Below are positions 8,328 through 16,490 of a DNA stretch of 34,562 bases, piece after piece. Within the stretch, counting starts at the first letter, position 1; every line of letters begins with the position of its first letter. A model generated the notes under the pieces. It searched no databases, was not told where the DNA came from, and worked only from the letters and a program-made list of their open reading frames with translations. The translations under genes were made by a program, and so were the position numbers. This DNA comes from DATAMF01 sp964472565 (GTDB lineage Bacteria > Chloroflexota > Anaerolineae > Aggregatilineales > Aggregatilineaceae): assembly GCA_964472565.1 (NCBI GenBank), contig CAYYNB010000052.1, positions 1 through 34,562 of the forward strand. The letters are read 5' to 3'.

Positions 8328-8496
8328 CTATAGAAGATGTGTTAGGTGTTTGCAATACCTCTTTAATTTTCGAATGTTTCGCTTGGGGCGGCAAGATCGA
8401 ATGGTTAGGGTTTGGTTGCATTGTCGAAAGAGGCCAATCGGTGTATTCTGATGAAGGCCGGACAATGGCTGGCAAAATCAGAAGAGGGTACATCTT
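8328..8496. other. Divergent intergenic region (ricT / LysM lipoprotein)
   Basis: About 200 bases between two divergently transcribed genes must hold both promoters. An AGAAGAGGG ribosome site about 8 bases before ATG 8497 is clear. I see no convincing -35/-10 pair, repeat or RNA structure. Confidence 0.4.
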
Positions 8497-9312
8497 ATGC
8501 TCAAAAATTTGTTACTGAGTCGGTTGATCCTGACAGCCCTTCTGTTGGGGATGGTCTTGATTACAAGTGCTTGCTACAAAGATGCGGGGGAAGATGCGGC
8601 TCCTACGTCAAATGTCAGCCGCAATGATCTGGCAACTTCCGATGTAAAAACATCTACCCCGACTTTGAGTAGTAACCCCACGAAAACTCTGTTGCCCACG
8701 CCTACAACCGCCCAGGCTGTAGTATCGCCAACCGGGTTACGCCCAACGATCACGCCCGCAGATGATATTGGCCCCCAGGTTCAGCCTAGTTTTACGCCCG
8801 CGCCCACATCAACGATGACCCCTAATCTCCCCGCGCCTGTGACGCCCGGATTGAGTGACATTCAGCCGACGATTACGCAGCTTCCCACCCGTGACTCTTC
8901 TGCGCCGCTGCAAGCTACGCCAACCAACTTGGCCTCAGAAACCAACCCATGCCTTTACATGGTTCAGCCCAATGACACCTTATACTCCATCGCCCGCGAA
9001 AACAATGTATCCACCGGCGATATTATTGCCGCCAACCCCGGCCTTTTCGCGGCAGGTGAGGCTACCATTCTCCAAATTGGCTGGCAAATTCAACTCCCTG
9101 GTTGTGGTACGCCAACGCCAGCGGGTGCTACCCCATCCGGTACGCCCCCTGTGCCTGGCACCGAAACGACCCATGTCGTTCAGTCTGGCGAAACCATCTA
9201 TTCAATCGCGCGGCAGTACAGCGTCGATCCGGATGCCATTATCGCGGCGAACGGAATCACGAATCCCAGTCTGATTTATCCCGGTCAGACATTAATCATC
9301 CCTGCGCCATAA
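8497..9312 (+). CDS. Lipoprotein with two LysM domains
   Basis: A 271-residue surface lipoprotein. The signal peptide ends in the lipobox ITSAC with lipidated Cys26. Residues about 30-145 are a low-complexity Thr/Pro/Ser linker. Two LysM modules follow: about 152-200 (VQPNDTLYSIARENNVS) and about 225-270 (VQSGETIYSIARQYSVD ... YPGQTLIIP). LysM binds N-acetylglucosamine polymers such as peptidoglycan. There is no enzyme domain, so a structural or anchoring role outside the membrane is likely. The first LysM carries an extra Cys at its end (LPGC). A strong terminator follows immediately. Confidence 0.92.
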   Translation: MLKNLLLSRLILTALLLGMVLITSACYKDAGEDAAPTSNVSRNDLATSDVKTSTPTLSSNPTKTLLPTPTTAQAVVSPTGLRPTITPADDIGPQVQPSFTPAPTSTMTPNLPAPVTPGLSDIQPTITQLPTRDSSAPLQATPTNLASETNPCLYMVQPNDTLYSIARENNVSTGDIIAANPGLFAAGEATILQIGWQIQLPGCGTPTPAGATPSGTPPVPGTETTHVVQSGETIYSIARQYSVDPDAIIAANGITNPSLIYPGQTLIIPAP

Positions 9313-9315
9313 AAC

Positions 9316-9355
9316 AAACGGGACACGCTCTTTAGCCGAGGCGTGTCCCGTTTTG
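9316..9355. terminator. Bidirectional rho-independent terminator
   Basis: CGGGACACGC (9319-9328) pairs perfectly with GCGTGTCCCG (9341-9350) around a 12-base loop. It is flanked by AAA and TTTT, so it can work on both strands. It lies between the convergent LysM lipoprotein and NHLP-type peptide genes and probably serves both. Confidence 0.92.
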
Positions 9356-9373
9356 ATTCGAATCCCAGCAGGA

Positions 9374-9664
9374 TTAGGCACCATACTTCTTGGTCAGCAG
9401 ATCGAGGATAGTTTTGGCGTCAACGGCGTCCTTACCGCCCATCAACGACAGCCCACCCAGGAATCCACTCTTCGACTGGCGCGACTCGAGATCCATAGTC
9501 AGTTCATCAAACGCTTCCGCGTTTAGATTACGGATCATCTTCAGTTCGGCTTCAGATAGGTTATAGTCTTTCAGCGCGGCTTCAGGATTAGACAGCAGTT
9601 GAGAACGATATTCCGCGTCGGTGAGCGCACGGCTGACGATGGTGGTTAGATCTTCACGAGCCAT
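9374..9664 (-). CDS. NHLP-clan (Os1348/Franean1_4349-like) small peptide, possible RiPP precursor
   Basis: 96 residues. Residues 9-50 (IVSRALTDAEYRSQLLSNPE and onward to LSEAELKMIRNL) match the nitrile-hydratase-like leader pattern L-T-D-x-E-x-R-x-x-L-L-x-x-P-E-A-A-L. In known systems this leader recruits modifying enzymes to a C-terminal core. Here the C-terminal half (RQSKSGFLGGLSLMGGKDAV onward) has two Gly-Gly sites and Ser/Thr residues but no cysteine. No cyclodehydratase, lanthionine synthetase, radical SAM or peptidase-ABC gene is nearby, so this may be an orphan precursor or a peptide repurposed for another role. An AAGGAGA ribosome site lies about 7 bases before the start. Confidence 0.75.
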   Translation of the reverse strand: MAREDLTTIVSRALTDAEYRSQLLSNPEAALKDYNLSEAELKMIRNLNAEAFDELTMDLESRQSKSGFLGGLSLMGGKDAVDAKTILDLLTKKYGA

Positions 9665-9707
9665 TGGTGTTCTCCTTCAGTTGATATGGACGTGTGCCAT
9701 ACTTTAT

Positions 9708-9735
9708 CTTATAGTATGTTCGATAATTGCTACAA
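9708..9735 (-). promoter_or_regulatory. Candidate promoter of the NHLP-type peptide gene
   Basis: On the minus strand TTGTAG (9730-9735) and TATAAG (9708-9713) are 16 bases apart, about 44 bases upstream of the start codon. The -10 is close to consensus and the -35 is weak. No other candidate in this gap fits better. Confidence 0.4.
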
Positions 9736-9794
9736 GTCATGTCTTTCAATATCCCATTGCAGCGTGACCAAACCGTGACCACCAATCGATAGAA

Positions 9795-10637
9795 ATGATG
9801 TATATGAAAGTGTCTCTTCTGCTGTGCCTCATTGTCCTATCCCTTTTACTTGTTCCTCGCGCTGCTGCGTCGGAGACAATCCGCTACGCATGTAATGAAT
9901 TGCCCGACATGGAAGATGCCCCCTGTGACCCTGCTCTCTTAACAGATCTTCCCCCGTATGGCTCTACCAGCATGTCGAATCCGGCAGCCGGACAATATAT
10001 CGTTGGGACAGCAGACGATCCGCTGGCTGGGTTTTCCCGCCGTCCCTTAGACCACTTTATTATTCCCGCTGGCGGCTTGTTTTTAGACCCAACCCGTGAC
10101 GAGCCTCACTTTGGCGTTGACTATAGCGATCCGGATACCTACCTGGACAGCCAGCCTGTTTATGTTCATCCTATCGGTCCCGGTTATGTAACCGCCCGTG
10201 CCTCCTGCCCCATGTGTTTTGTCGATGGTGATGCGCGTGGTCGGGTGGAATGGAAGCGCCCCCAGTATAATTTTGGCTTCGGTGTCTTGATCTTGATCGA
10301 AACGCCCTACAACTCGTCACTTTCCATCTATATTCTCTACGCGCACTTAAATCGAGACTTTGTAAGTCTGGGTGACTACGTGACCCCTGATGACATTCTG
10401 GGCGTCACCGGCAACACGGGTTACACCGAAAATAATCATGTCCACATGGAAGTCCGGTTTGGACCTCCGGGCCGTTTTTGGAATGCCGATTTTACCCAAT
10501 GGGCCACCCTGGATCGCTGGCAAGCGACCATGTTTGCAGACCCCGCCCGCCTGGTCTTCCCGGAGAATCATTTGGGTTTTATCGCCTTTATCGAGGAATG
10601 GCTGGCGCAGCAGCCTCAAACGGACCGCCTTCCCTGA
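9795..10637 (+). CDS. Secreted M23-family (LytM) metallopeptidase
   Basis: 280 residues with a signal peptide (hydrophobic 5-20, cleavage near PRAAASE), then a 70-residue region with two Cys (33 and 44) before the peptidase domain. Zinc ligands are intact: His105 and Asp109 in HFGVDYSD, and the HVH pair at 215-217; His184 in LYAHLN completes the active site. These enzymes cut peptidoglycan cross-bridges or activate other hydrolases. The domain has insertions relative to simple LytM and two further Cys in CPMC (138-141). Three in-frame ATGs at 9795, 9798 and 9804 make the exact start uncertain. It could work on the same wall as the LysM proteins. Confidence 0.88.
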   Translation: MMYMKVSLLLCLIVLSLLLVPRAAASETIRYACNELPDMEDAPCDPALLTDLPPYGSTSMSNPAAGQYIVGTADDPLAGFSRRPLDHFIIPAGGLFLDPTRDEPHFGVDYSDPDTYLDSQPVYVHPIGPGYVTARASCPMCFVDGDARGRVEWKRPQYNFGFGVLILIETPYNSSLSIYILYAHLNRDFVSLGDYVTPDDILGVTGNTGYTENNHVHMEVRFGPPGRFWNADFTQWATLDRWQATMFADPARLVFPENHLGFIAFIEEWLAQQPQTDRLP

Positions 10638-10701
10638 TCACCACGTCTTTTGATGTTTTGTGATATGCTGTTTATAAACTGTGGATAGAGGGGAGGCCGA
10701 C

Positions 10702-11412
10702 ATGTCAACCAACGCAGCCTTTTTGCATAACGTCCCATTATTTGCCCATTTATCGACCTCAGAACTGCAACCGCTGTCCGAACGTTTAGTTACCCGCCGC
10801 TTTCGGTCCAAAGAGGTTATTTTCGATCAGGGGAGTCCGGGAAATAGTCTCTACATTGTCAAAACCGGACTAATCGCCATCGTAGTAACACCGCCTGATG
10901 GCCCTCAGCAAATTATTGCCCACTTCGGTCCAGGTCAGACCTTTGGCGAGTTCTCGCTGTTAGATGGTCTCCCGCGTTCCGCTGGCGCAGTTGCTCTCGA
11001 AAAAAGCGAAGTATTGATCCTGCCCCGCGCCGAATTTTTCTTGTATTTGGAGCGCTGTCCGACTGTTGCCATCAGTTTACTGGTTTTAATCAGCCGTCGG
11101 CTTCGTTTCGCCTTACAGCGTACCGAGCATGAAGCAAAACCGCAGACTGTCCTTGTCCAGTTGGCTCATCTCCTGATTCAACTGGCCGAGCGTTATGGTC
11201 GTGCCAACAACAATCAAATCCAACTCCCGTTGCGCTTAACACAGGGGGAACTAGCGGGGATGATGGGGTGTTCTCGCCTGGAAACAGAAAACGCGCTAAA
11301 TACGCTGTATCAACGTCGAATAGTCGAAATTCGCGGATCACAGCTCACCATATTTGATATTGAAGCGCTGCGCGCGGCGGCATGCGATGCAACCGTGCCC
11401 GAATTAACGTGA
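10702..11412 (+). CDS. Crp/Fnr-family transcriptional regulator
   Basis: 236 residues. The cyclic-nucleotide-binding-like beta-roll covers about 12-125 (LFAHLSTSELQPLSERLVTR, then FGEFSLLDGLPRSAGAVA). A winged helix covers about 150-225 (LTQGELAGMMGCSRLETENA as the recognition region). FGEFSLLDGLPRSA resembles the phosphate-binding cassette, but the cAMP-contacting Arg-Thr/Ser pair is not clearly kept, so the effector is unknown. No N-terminal Cys cluster is present, so it is not an oxygen-sensing Fnr. ATG 10702 follows GAGGGGAGG by about 6 bases; the in-frame GTG at 10681 is less likely. It overlaps the next, convergent gene by 9 bases. Confidence 0.9.
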   Translation: MSTNAAFLHNVPLFAHLSTSELQPLSERLVTRRFRSKEVIFDQGSPGNSLYIVKTGLIAIVVTPPDGPQQIIAHFGPGQTFGEFSLLDGLPRSAGAVALEKSEVLILPRAEFFLYLERCPTVAISLLVLISRRLRFALQRTEHEAKPQTVLVQLAHLLIQLAERYGRANNNQIQLPLRLTQGELAGMMGCSRLETENALNTLYQRRIVEIRGSQLTIFDIEALRAAACDATVPELT

Positions 11413-12078
11413 ATTTTGTTCCTTTTGTTCCTTGCGTGCGCGCTGCTGCACAAACGAATAAAACGGGTATGCCAGCGTTTTAGGATCAGCGTTCCCAGCT
11501 TCCAGGGCGGCTTTGTTCGCTTCCTCGAAGTCGTGATGCATACGCTCCACCATTTCCAGTTGGTTGTGCGATGGCTCCAGCGAGAACAGGGCGATCATGG
11601 TTGTGTAAGTGCCGGGCACAAAACATAACCACTGCCCATTTTCCATTTCGGTGCTGCGCATTCCGGCTCGAAAAATTTCTGCCGCCGCTGAACGATAGCT
11701 GCTCAACATCGGGATAATCAACTCCGCCTCAACCGCAAAGTCTCCCAATGTTTCTATCGGCATCCCGCTTTTATTGCTGTACACACTCATCCCCACAGCT
11801 TTTGCGGTCAGCCGTTTTTTGAGATGCATCGTGTCCTCAGTCTCCGTCACAGCATCGCGCCATGTACTGGGGTCCGCTTCCGCGATAAGCTGGGCTACGG
11901 TCATAATCTGGCGCTGATAACGGTCATACAGGCGATGAAACTGGGTACGATTAATTTCCCCAGAGGCAAACTCTTGCACCAGCTTGCTCATCTTCTGATG
12001 AACCTGAGCGATAAATTCCTGACCCTGACGCGCGCTTTCTAGCGGTTGGTTGAAATCGAAAGATGGATCGTTACCCAT
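11404..12078 (-). CDS. Conserved-looking protein of unknown function (224 aa)
   Basis: I do not recognise this protein. It is soluble and starts MGNDPSFDFNQPLESARQGQ. The N-terminal half is strongly helical with heptad-like stretches (FIAQVHQKMSKLVQEFASGE, HRLYDRYQRQIMTVAQLIAE). The C-terminal half is alpha/beta (GQWLCFVPGTYTTMIALFSL) and ends in a charged tail (RARKEQKEQNSR). The middle strand pattern with AELIIPMLSSYRSAAAEIF could be a small ligand or dimer domain. ATG 12078 is chosen because a GAGGAG site lies about 10 bases upstream; the longer frame reaches 12180. It is a single gene, convergent with the Crp-type regulator. Confidence 0.75.
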   Translation of the reverse strand: MGNDPSFDFNQPLESARQGQEFIAQVHQKMSKLVQEFASGEINRTQFHRLYDRYQRQIMTVAQLIAEADPSTWRDAVTETEDTMHLKKRLTAKAVGMSVYSNKSGMPIETLGDFAVEAELIIPMLSSYRSAAAEIFRAGMRSTEMENGQWLCFVPGTYTTMIALFSLEPSHNQLEMVERMHHDFEEANKAALEAGNADPKTLAYPFYSFVQQRARKEQKEQNSR

Positions 12079-12354
12079 TAATTTTTCACTCCTCTCACCC
12101 ATGTCAATACTAAATCCATTATAACTGAGCCTGTGCGCGGAGGAAATATTTTGTCTGAACTTCTTCTCAACCAGATACAAATAAACAATTCTAACTTTCT
12201 GTTTCTAAAATGAAACCGAAAGCGTTTAGCTCGCTTTTATCCTGTAGACAGCGACTCAAAGCCTGTGGTAGACTACTTGTAATAGGTGGTTACAGATGAC
12301 TACCCCACAAAGCAATTTTTAGCTGTTAACGACGGGTTGGAGGCGTTTTCTGAG

Positions 12355-12768
12355 ATGGCAGATCACAAAAATGCCATTAAAGTTGTTTGTATTGAAGATG
12401 ACCCTGAGATGATTGATCTGGTTAAAATGATCTTGACGCGGAAGGGTTTTCAGGTCACAGGTGCTATGGGTGGGCGCGACGGCCTCCAAGCTATCAAACA
12501 GGTTCAACCCGATATTGTCCTCCTGGACCTGATGATGCCGGACATGGACGGTTGGGAAGTCTATCAGCAGATGAAAGCCGACGAGCACAGCAAAGACATC
12601 CCGGTCATTGTCGTCACGGCCAAAGCCCAAAGTATCGATAAAGTGCTGGGCCTGCATATTGCCAAGGTTGATGATTATATCACCAAGCCCTTTGGCCCAT
12701 CGGAACTCTTGTCTAGTGTACTCCGTGTCTTACAGGAAGCGGGTATCGAAGCTGAAGAAGCAAGTTAG
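12355..12768 (+). CDS. Single-domain response regulator (REC)
   Basis: 137 residues forming one receiver domain with no output domain. The acidic pocket Glu14-Asp15-Asp16, phospho-acceptor Asp58 (VLLDLMMPDMDGW), switch Thr88 (IVVTAKAQ) and Lys111 (ITKPFG) are all present. Such proteins act in phosphorelays or through protein contacts. No kinase gene is adjacent; the soluble kinase at 1103 and the membrane kinase at 14740 are the nearest candidates. ATG 12355 follows GGAGG by 11 bases; the GTG at 12286 would add 23 residues outside the domain. Confidence 0.92.
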   Translation: MADHKNAIKVVCIEDDPEMIDLVKMILTRKGFQVTGAMGGRDGLQAIKQVQPDIVLLDLMMPDMDGWEVYQQMKADEHSKDIPVIVVTAKAQSIDKVLGLHIAKVDDYITKPFGPSELLSSVLRVLQEAGIEAEEAS

Positions 12769-12808
12769 GCTTCTTTGTCAGTTCGCAGCGGACAGCATAC
12801 AATCATGG

Positions 12809-12838
12809 TAGGGGTCAGTTTAAGACCCCTATATTTTT
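12809..12838 (+). terminator. Rho-independent terminator after the response regulator
   Basis: TAGGGGTC (12809-12816) pairs with GACCCCTA (12824-12831) around a 7-base loop and is followed by TATTTTT. It begins about 40 bases after the stop codon. Confidence 0.88.
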
Positions 12839-12891
12839 GAAACCGTGCAACCGCGCAACCTTGAAATCTTGAACGTTTGACGATGCGCGCC

Positions 12892-12914
12892 CTGATAGAA
12901 ATTGTGCTACACTT
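12892..12914 (+). promoter_or_regulatory. Candidate extended -10 promoter of the three-LysM gene
   Basis: TGCTACACT is an extended -10 element about 40 bases upstream of ATG 12952. A matching -35 is not clear. A strong GGAGGGGG ribosome site follows, 5-6 bases before the start. Confidence 0.4.
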
Positions 12915-12951
12915 AAGCCCGGTACTTTCCTAATATATCGGAGGGGGCCTT

Positions 12952-14364
12952 ATGCAACAACGGCTAACTGTTTCGATCCGCTGGCTACTGGTCGCATTGG
13001 TGTTGGTCATGACGTGGGTTTTTCCCTACACCAACCCAACAGCGCAAGCCTATCAAGGCGGAAATTTACTGCAAAATCCGGGTTTTGAACAGGCGTTTAT
13101 TGCCATTAACGGTGATGCGACGCTGCGCGTGGGGACGAGTTGGCAGCCCTGGAGTCTGTCGCCCGACACATCATCCTCATCCATCAACGCCCGCCCGGAA
13201 TACAAACCTGCCCCCGCCAATCGTGTGCGTTCGGGCAGCAGTGCCCAGGAATATAATACTTTTTTTGCAACCCATACCGGCGGCGTTTACCAGCGCGTCC
13301 CCGTGACACCGGGCACCCAGCTTCGTTTTAGCGTTTTTGTTTATGTGTGGTCGTCGGCGAGTTTCGCTAATCCCGATGTCAGCGATGATCCCAACGATGT
13401 TCTGGTTCGTGTCGGGATTGATCCGGCAGGTGGCACCGATGGCACCAGTCCGAATATTGTCTGGTCGTCTGATACGGAATTTTACGACCAGTACCGCGAA
13501 TTATCCGTCAATGCGACGGCGCAGGGCAATGCCGTAACGGTCTTTGTCCGCAGCGCGCCACAGGGATTTGTCGGGACAACCAATGTTTACCTTGACGATG
13601 CATCCTTGCTGCCCCTGGGCACCGAACCCGTCGCTACAGCGACGATTCCGCCGACGGACATTTTTGCTCCTACCCAGGAAGGAACACTAACGCCCGTCCC
13701 AACATCACTCGCAACAACGGCCCCGCTTCCAACATTCACTGCGGTGCATGTCCCAACGGCCACCCCTGGCCTTCCCAGCGGATTTGATAGTTCCATCACC
13801 TACACCGTTCGTGCGGGCGATACCGTTTCAACACTGGCCCAGCGTTATGGCAGCACCGTTGATGCGATTGCGAAGGCCAATGGATTATCGAACGCCGGGC
13901 TGATCTTTATCGGCCAGACTCTCATCATCCCGGTGAAATCGGGCACCACCCAGCCAGCGACCTTAACGCCTGTCCCCACCTTACCCAGCACGGGGTCAAC
14001 CCCCGTCCCATCTGGTGGTAGCTATACCGTGCGCAGCGGGGACACATTGTATGCCCTTGCCATTCAGTTCAACACGACGGCGGCAGTGTTGGCCCAGATC
14101 AACAACATTGTGAATCCTAATCTGATCTATCCCGGTCAGGTGTTAGTGGTTCCCGGCAGCACCATCCCTACGACTCCCACGCCCAAGACTCCGACACCGG
14201 TGCCGTCTTCACCAACGCCTGGAACTCATGTTGTCCAGTCCGGCGAGAATCTCTTCCGTATCAGCTTGCGTTATAACATCGCGTTGGATGCACTAGCGCG
14301 GGCCAATGGTATCTGGAATGTGAATCTGATTTACGTGGGTCAGGTTTTGATCATACCGCAATGA
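12952..14364 (+). CDS. Secreted protein with CBM-like domain and three LysM domains
   Basis: 470 residues. A signal peptide (hydrophobic 11-24, cleavage near TAQAYQ) is followed by a domain of about 190 residues that opens NLLQNPGFEQ and ends NVYLDDASLLPLG. Those are typical edges of a jelly-roll carbohydrate-binding module of the CBM4/9 style. A Thr/Pro linker leads to three LysM modules at about 276-322, 353-400 and 424-470, each with the xVxxGDT or GEN start and an IxPGQ/VGQ-type end. No catalytic domain is seen. It probably binds both wall glycan and another polysaccharide. The stop overlaps the DUF192 start by 4 bases. Confidence 0.9.
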   Translation: MQQRLTVSIRWLLVALVLVMTWVFPYTNPTAQAYQGGNLLQNPGFEQAFIAINGDATLRVGTSWQPWSLSPDTSSSSINARPEYKPAPANRVRSGSSAQEYNTFFATHTGGVYQRVPVTPGTQLRFSVFVYVWSSASFANPDVSDDPNDVLVRVGIDPAGGTDGTSPNIVWSSDTEFYDQYRELSVNATAQGNAVTVFVRSAPQGFVGTTNVYLDDASLLPLGTEPVATATIPPTDIFAPTQEGTLTPVPTSLATTAPLPTFTAVHVPTATPGLPSGFDSSITYTVRAGDTVSTLAQRYGSTVDAIAKANGLSNAGLIFIGQTLIIPVKSGTTQPATLTPVPTLPSTGSTPVPSGGSYTVRSGDTLYALAIQFNTTAAVLAQINNIVNPNLIYPGQVLVVPGSTIPTTPTPKTPTPVPSSPTPGTHVVQSGENLFRISLRYNIALDALARANGIWNVNLIYVGQVLIIPQ

Positions 14365-14738
14365 CCGAGTGGCGAACGATCAAAAATGCCAGCAGCGGCG
14401 AAGTAGTGCTGGCGCGGGCCAAATGGTGCAAAAGCTTCCTGTGCCGCTTCAGGGGGCTGATGTTCCGGCGCAGCGTTCCCGAAAACGAAGGCCTGCTCTT
14501 TGTTTTTCATCGTGAAAGCCTGTCGGAAACCAGCATTCACATGTTTTTTGTGCCTTTTAGCATTGCGGCAGTCTGGCTGAACAACGAAGGCCGTGTCGTG
14601 GGCGCGAAATTAGCCAAACCCTGGAGGCCTTTTTACAAGGCCGATGCGCCTGCGCGTTACTTGATCGAAGCAGCCCCCGACTTGCTTCAGCGTGTGAAAT
14701 TGGGGGATGTGTTACAGTTCAACGAACCGGCGGAATAA
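14361..14738 (+). CDS. DUF192 family protein
   Basis: 125 residues. Family marks are CRFRGLMFRRSVPENEGLLF, then SIHMFFVPFSIAAVWLNNEG and a C-terminal LGDVLQF. The biochemical function of DUF192 is not established. Most members have a signal peptide and this one does not. The 4-base ATGA overlap with the three-LysM gene suggests coupled translation. The stop is 1 base from the convergent kinase stop. Confidence 0.88.
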   Translation: MTEWRTIKNASSGEVVLARAKWCKSFLCRFRGLMFRRSVPENEGLLFVFHRESLSETSIHMFFVPFSIAAVWLNNEGRVVGAKLAKPWRPFYKADAPARYLIEAAPDLLQRVKLGDVLQFNEPAE

Positions 14739-14739
14739 G

Positions 14740-16101
14740 TTACGCCGCCGTCTGTCGGGGGGCAAGTGGCAAAACGACTTTAACCGTCGTGCCCTTGCCC
14801 TCTTCGCTTTCTAATGTAATCGTGCCCTGATACCGCTCTACCAGCGTGCGGACTGTCGATAACCCCAGCCCACTACCAATAATCTGGGCGCTTTTGGCAT
14901 TCCTCGCCCGGAAAAATTCATTAAAAATCTGGGGCAAATCCTCCGCCGGAATCCCCATACCGGTATCGCTGAACACCACTTCGATACTGTGTGCCGCTCG
15001 TGTATACACGACTCGAACACAACCGTTTTCGGGCGTATATTTGATCGCGTTATTGAGCAGGTTCCCAAAAATAATGCCTAACCCCACATCCCCACTCATC
15101 ACAGTTGCATTATCTTCCATTATCCGACAGTCGAGTCGGACGTGTTTGTTTTCCGCGTTTGGCATTTCCCGCTCAATGATCTTTTCTAAGATCTCGCGGG
15201 CGTTAACGGGTTCCAATGGAATCTGTGCCTTTGACGCCTCTTCACTCGCGGCTAAAGTCAGCAAATCATCCACCACCAGTCGCAAATGTTCCAATCGCCC
15301 CGTAACCCGGTGAATGATTTCCGTCTGTTGTTCGCTGAGCGGTCCGGCATATCCTTGTTCCAGGTTGCGCATCAGCGAAATTCCAGCCGCCAACGGCGCG
15401 CGCAGTTCGTGGGTTGCCACGCGCATAAAAGTAGATCGGGCTTCATACAGTTGGTGAACTTGATTCTGTCGCTGGCGCAGTTGCTGCGCCTTTCGTGTGA
15501 CGAGTTCCGACAGGGTGATAACGGTGGTACCAAAGAAAAACAGGACAGCCAGGATATACGTCATATTTTTGTAGAGGGTTGTATCCAAACCCAGGTCCGC
15601 CAAGGCAACATGCGGCAGCCAGCCCTGGCTTTCGAAAAGTGCCAGCCCGCCGACCAGCACAATAACGAGTACCGACAAACTCCGCGCTAGCTTCGGTAGC
15701 ATAATCGTTCCCGATAGCGCCGCGTGGATCACAAAATAGATCAGGGCCGGGCTGGTAATCCCGCCTGTAAAATGCAGCAGCGCCGCCATCGCCAGCCAGT
15801 CCAGTACAATCTGTTCCAGCGCCACGCGCTGAGCCGCTTCCGTAGTCTTCAGCTTGTGAACCTGGCAAGCGAAAGCCAGCAGTGCATTATATCCTAACAC
15901 ACTGCAACCGACGACGAGCAGCGCCCCAACGGGGAGGTCAATTTGCAGCACGTATTGTGCCAGTAAGACCCCCAATAAAATACCAGACCCCGCCACCCAG
16001 CGAAGCCGGATCAAGAGTCTGGTATTCTGATACAACTCCTCATACGTGGGGCGCAACCCGTTCCCGTTTGTTATACCAACGGATTGCGTCTTCGTGTTCA
16101 T
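14740..16101 (-). CDS. Membrane sensor histidine kinase of the hydrogenase operon
   Basis: 453 residues. Residues about 33-200 hold five or six membrane helices (for example GSGILLGVLLAQYVL, ILAVLFFFGTTVITL) with almost no external loop, so the signal is probably sensed in the membrane or from linked proteins. A short coiled segment (KAQQLRQRQNQVHQLYEA) leads to the H-box HELRAPLAA with His231, then N-box NLLNNAIKYTPENG, G1 DTGMGIP and G2 GSGLGLSTV. It overlaps the response regulator gene by 4 bases (ATGA) and ends a minus-strand series that starts with the hydrogenase genes, so a link to redox or H2 metabolism is likely. Confidence 0.92.
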   Translation of the reverse strand: MNTKTQSVGITNGNGLRPTYEELYQNTRLLIRLRWVAGSGILLGVLLAQYVLQIDLPVGALLVVGCSVLGYNALLAFACQVHKLKTTEAAQRVALEQIVLDWLAMAALLHFTGGITSPALIYFVIHAALSGTIMLPKLARSLSVLVIVLVGGLALFESQGWLPHVALADLGLDTTLYKNMTYILAVLFFFGTTVITLSELVTRKAQQLRQRQNQVHQLYEARSTFMRVATHELRAPLAAGISLMRNLEQGYAGPLSEQQTEIIHRVTGRLEHLRLVVDDLLTLAASEEASKAQIPLEPVNAREILEKIIEREMPNAENKHVRLDCRIMEDNATVMSGDVGLGIIFGNLLNNAIKYTPENGCVRVVYTRAAHSIEVVFSDTGMGIPAEDLPQIFNEFFRARNAKSAQIIGSGLGLSTVRTLVERYQGTITLESEEGKGTTVKVVLPLAPRQTAA

Positions 16102-16490
16102 GTGGGGTTCAACAGTTTTGACACTTGAGCCAACAGTTGCTGAGGATCAATCGGCTTTTCAACAAAAGCTTCAACCGGCAGATAATCGGCATCCGGCCCG
16201 AATCGCAGCGGTGTCGTTTGATGAATTGCCGTGAGCATCACAATCGGAATCGCGCAGTGTTCCGGCTTGGCGGTTGGCCCATGCAGTTTCAACGCCAATT
16301 GGAACCCGGCGGTATGCGTATCCATCATCACATCCAGAATGATCATATCCGGTTTGACTTCATCAACCGCGATCAACCCTTCGGCCTGTGTATGAGCCTC
16401 ATAGACTTCATAACCCGCACTGCTTAGCGGCATCCGCAGCGCCAATACCACATCAGGATCGTCATCAATAAGCAGAATTCGTTTAGGCAT
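16098..16490 (-). CDS. Single-domain response regulator of the hydrogenase operon
   Basis: A receiver-only protein of 130 residues. The acidic pocket is Asp9-Asp10-Asp11, the phospho-acceptor is Asp53 (MIILDVMMD), the switch residue is Thr87 (VMLTAIH) and the conserved Lys is Lys112 (EKPID). The region after Asp53 (THTAGFQLALKL) differs from the usual PGMDG-type loop. It overlaps the protease gene by 8 bases and the kinase gene by 4, so the three are almost certainly cotranscribed. With no DNA-binding domain it must act through another protein. Confidence 0.92.
   Translation of the reverse strand: MPKRILLIDDDPDVVLALRMPLSSAGYEVYEAHTQAEGLIAVDEVKPDMIILDVMMDTHTAGFQLALKLHGPTAKPEHCAIPIVMLTAIHQTTPLRFGPDADYLPVEAFVEKPIDPQQLLAQVSKLLNPT

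Noticed and set aside
12218..12237. AAAGCG/CGCTTT hairpin before the response regulator gene
   Set aside because: Only six base pairs and no gene ends just before it on the same strand; too weak to call a terminator.
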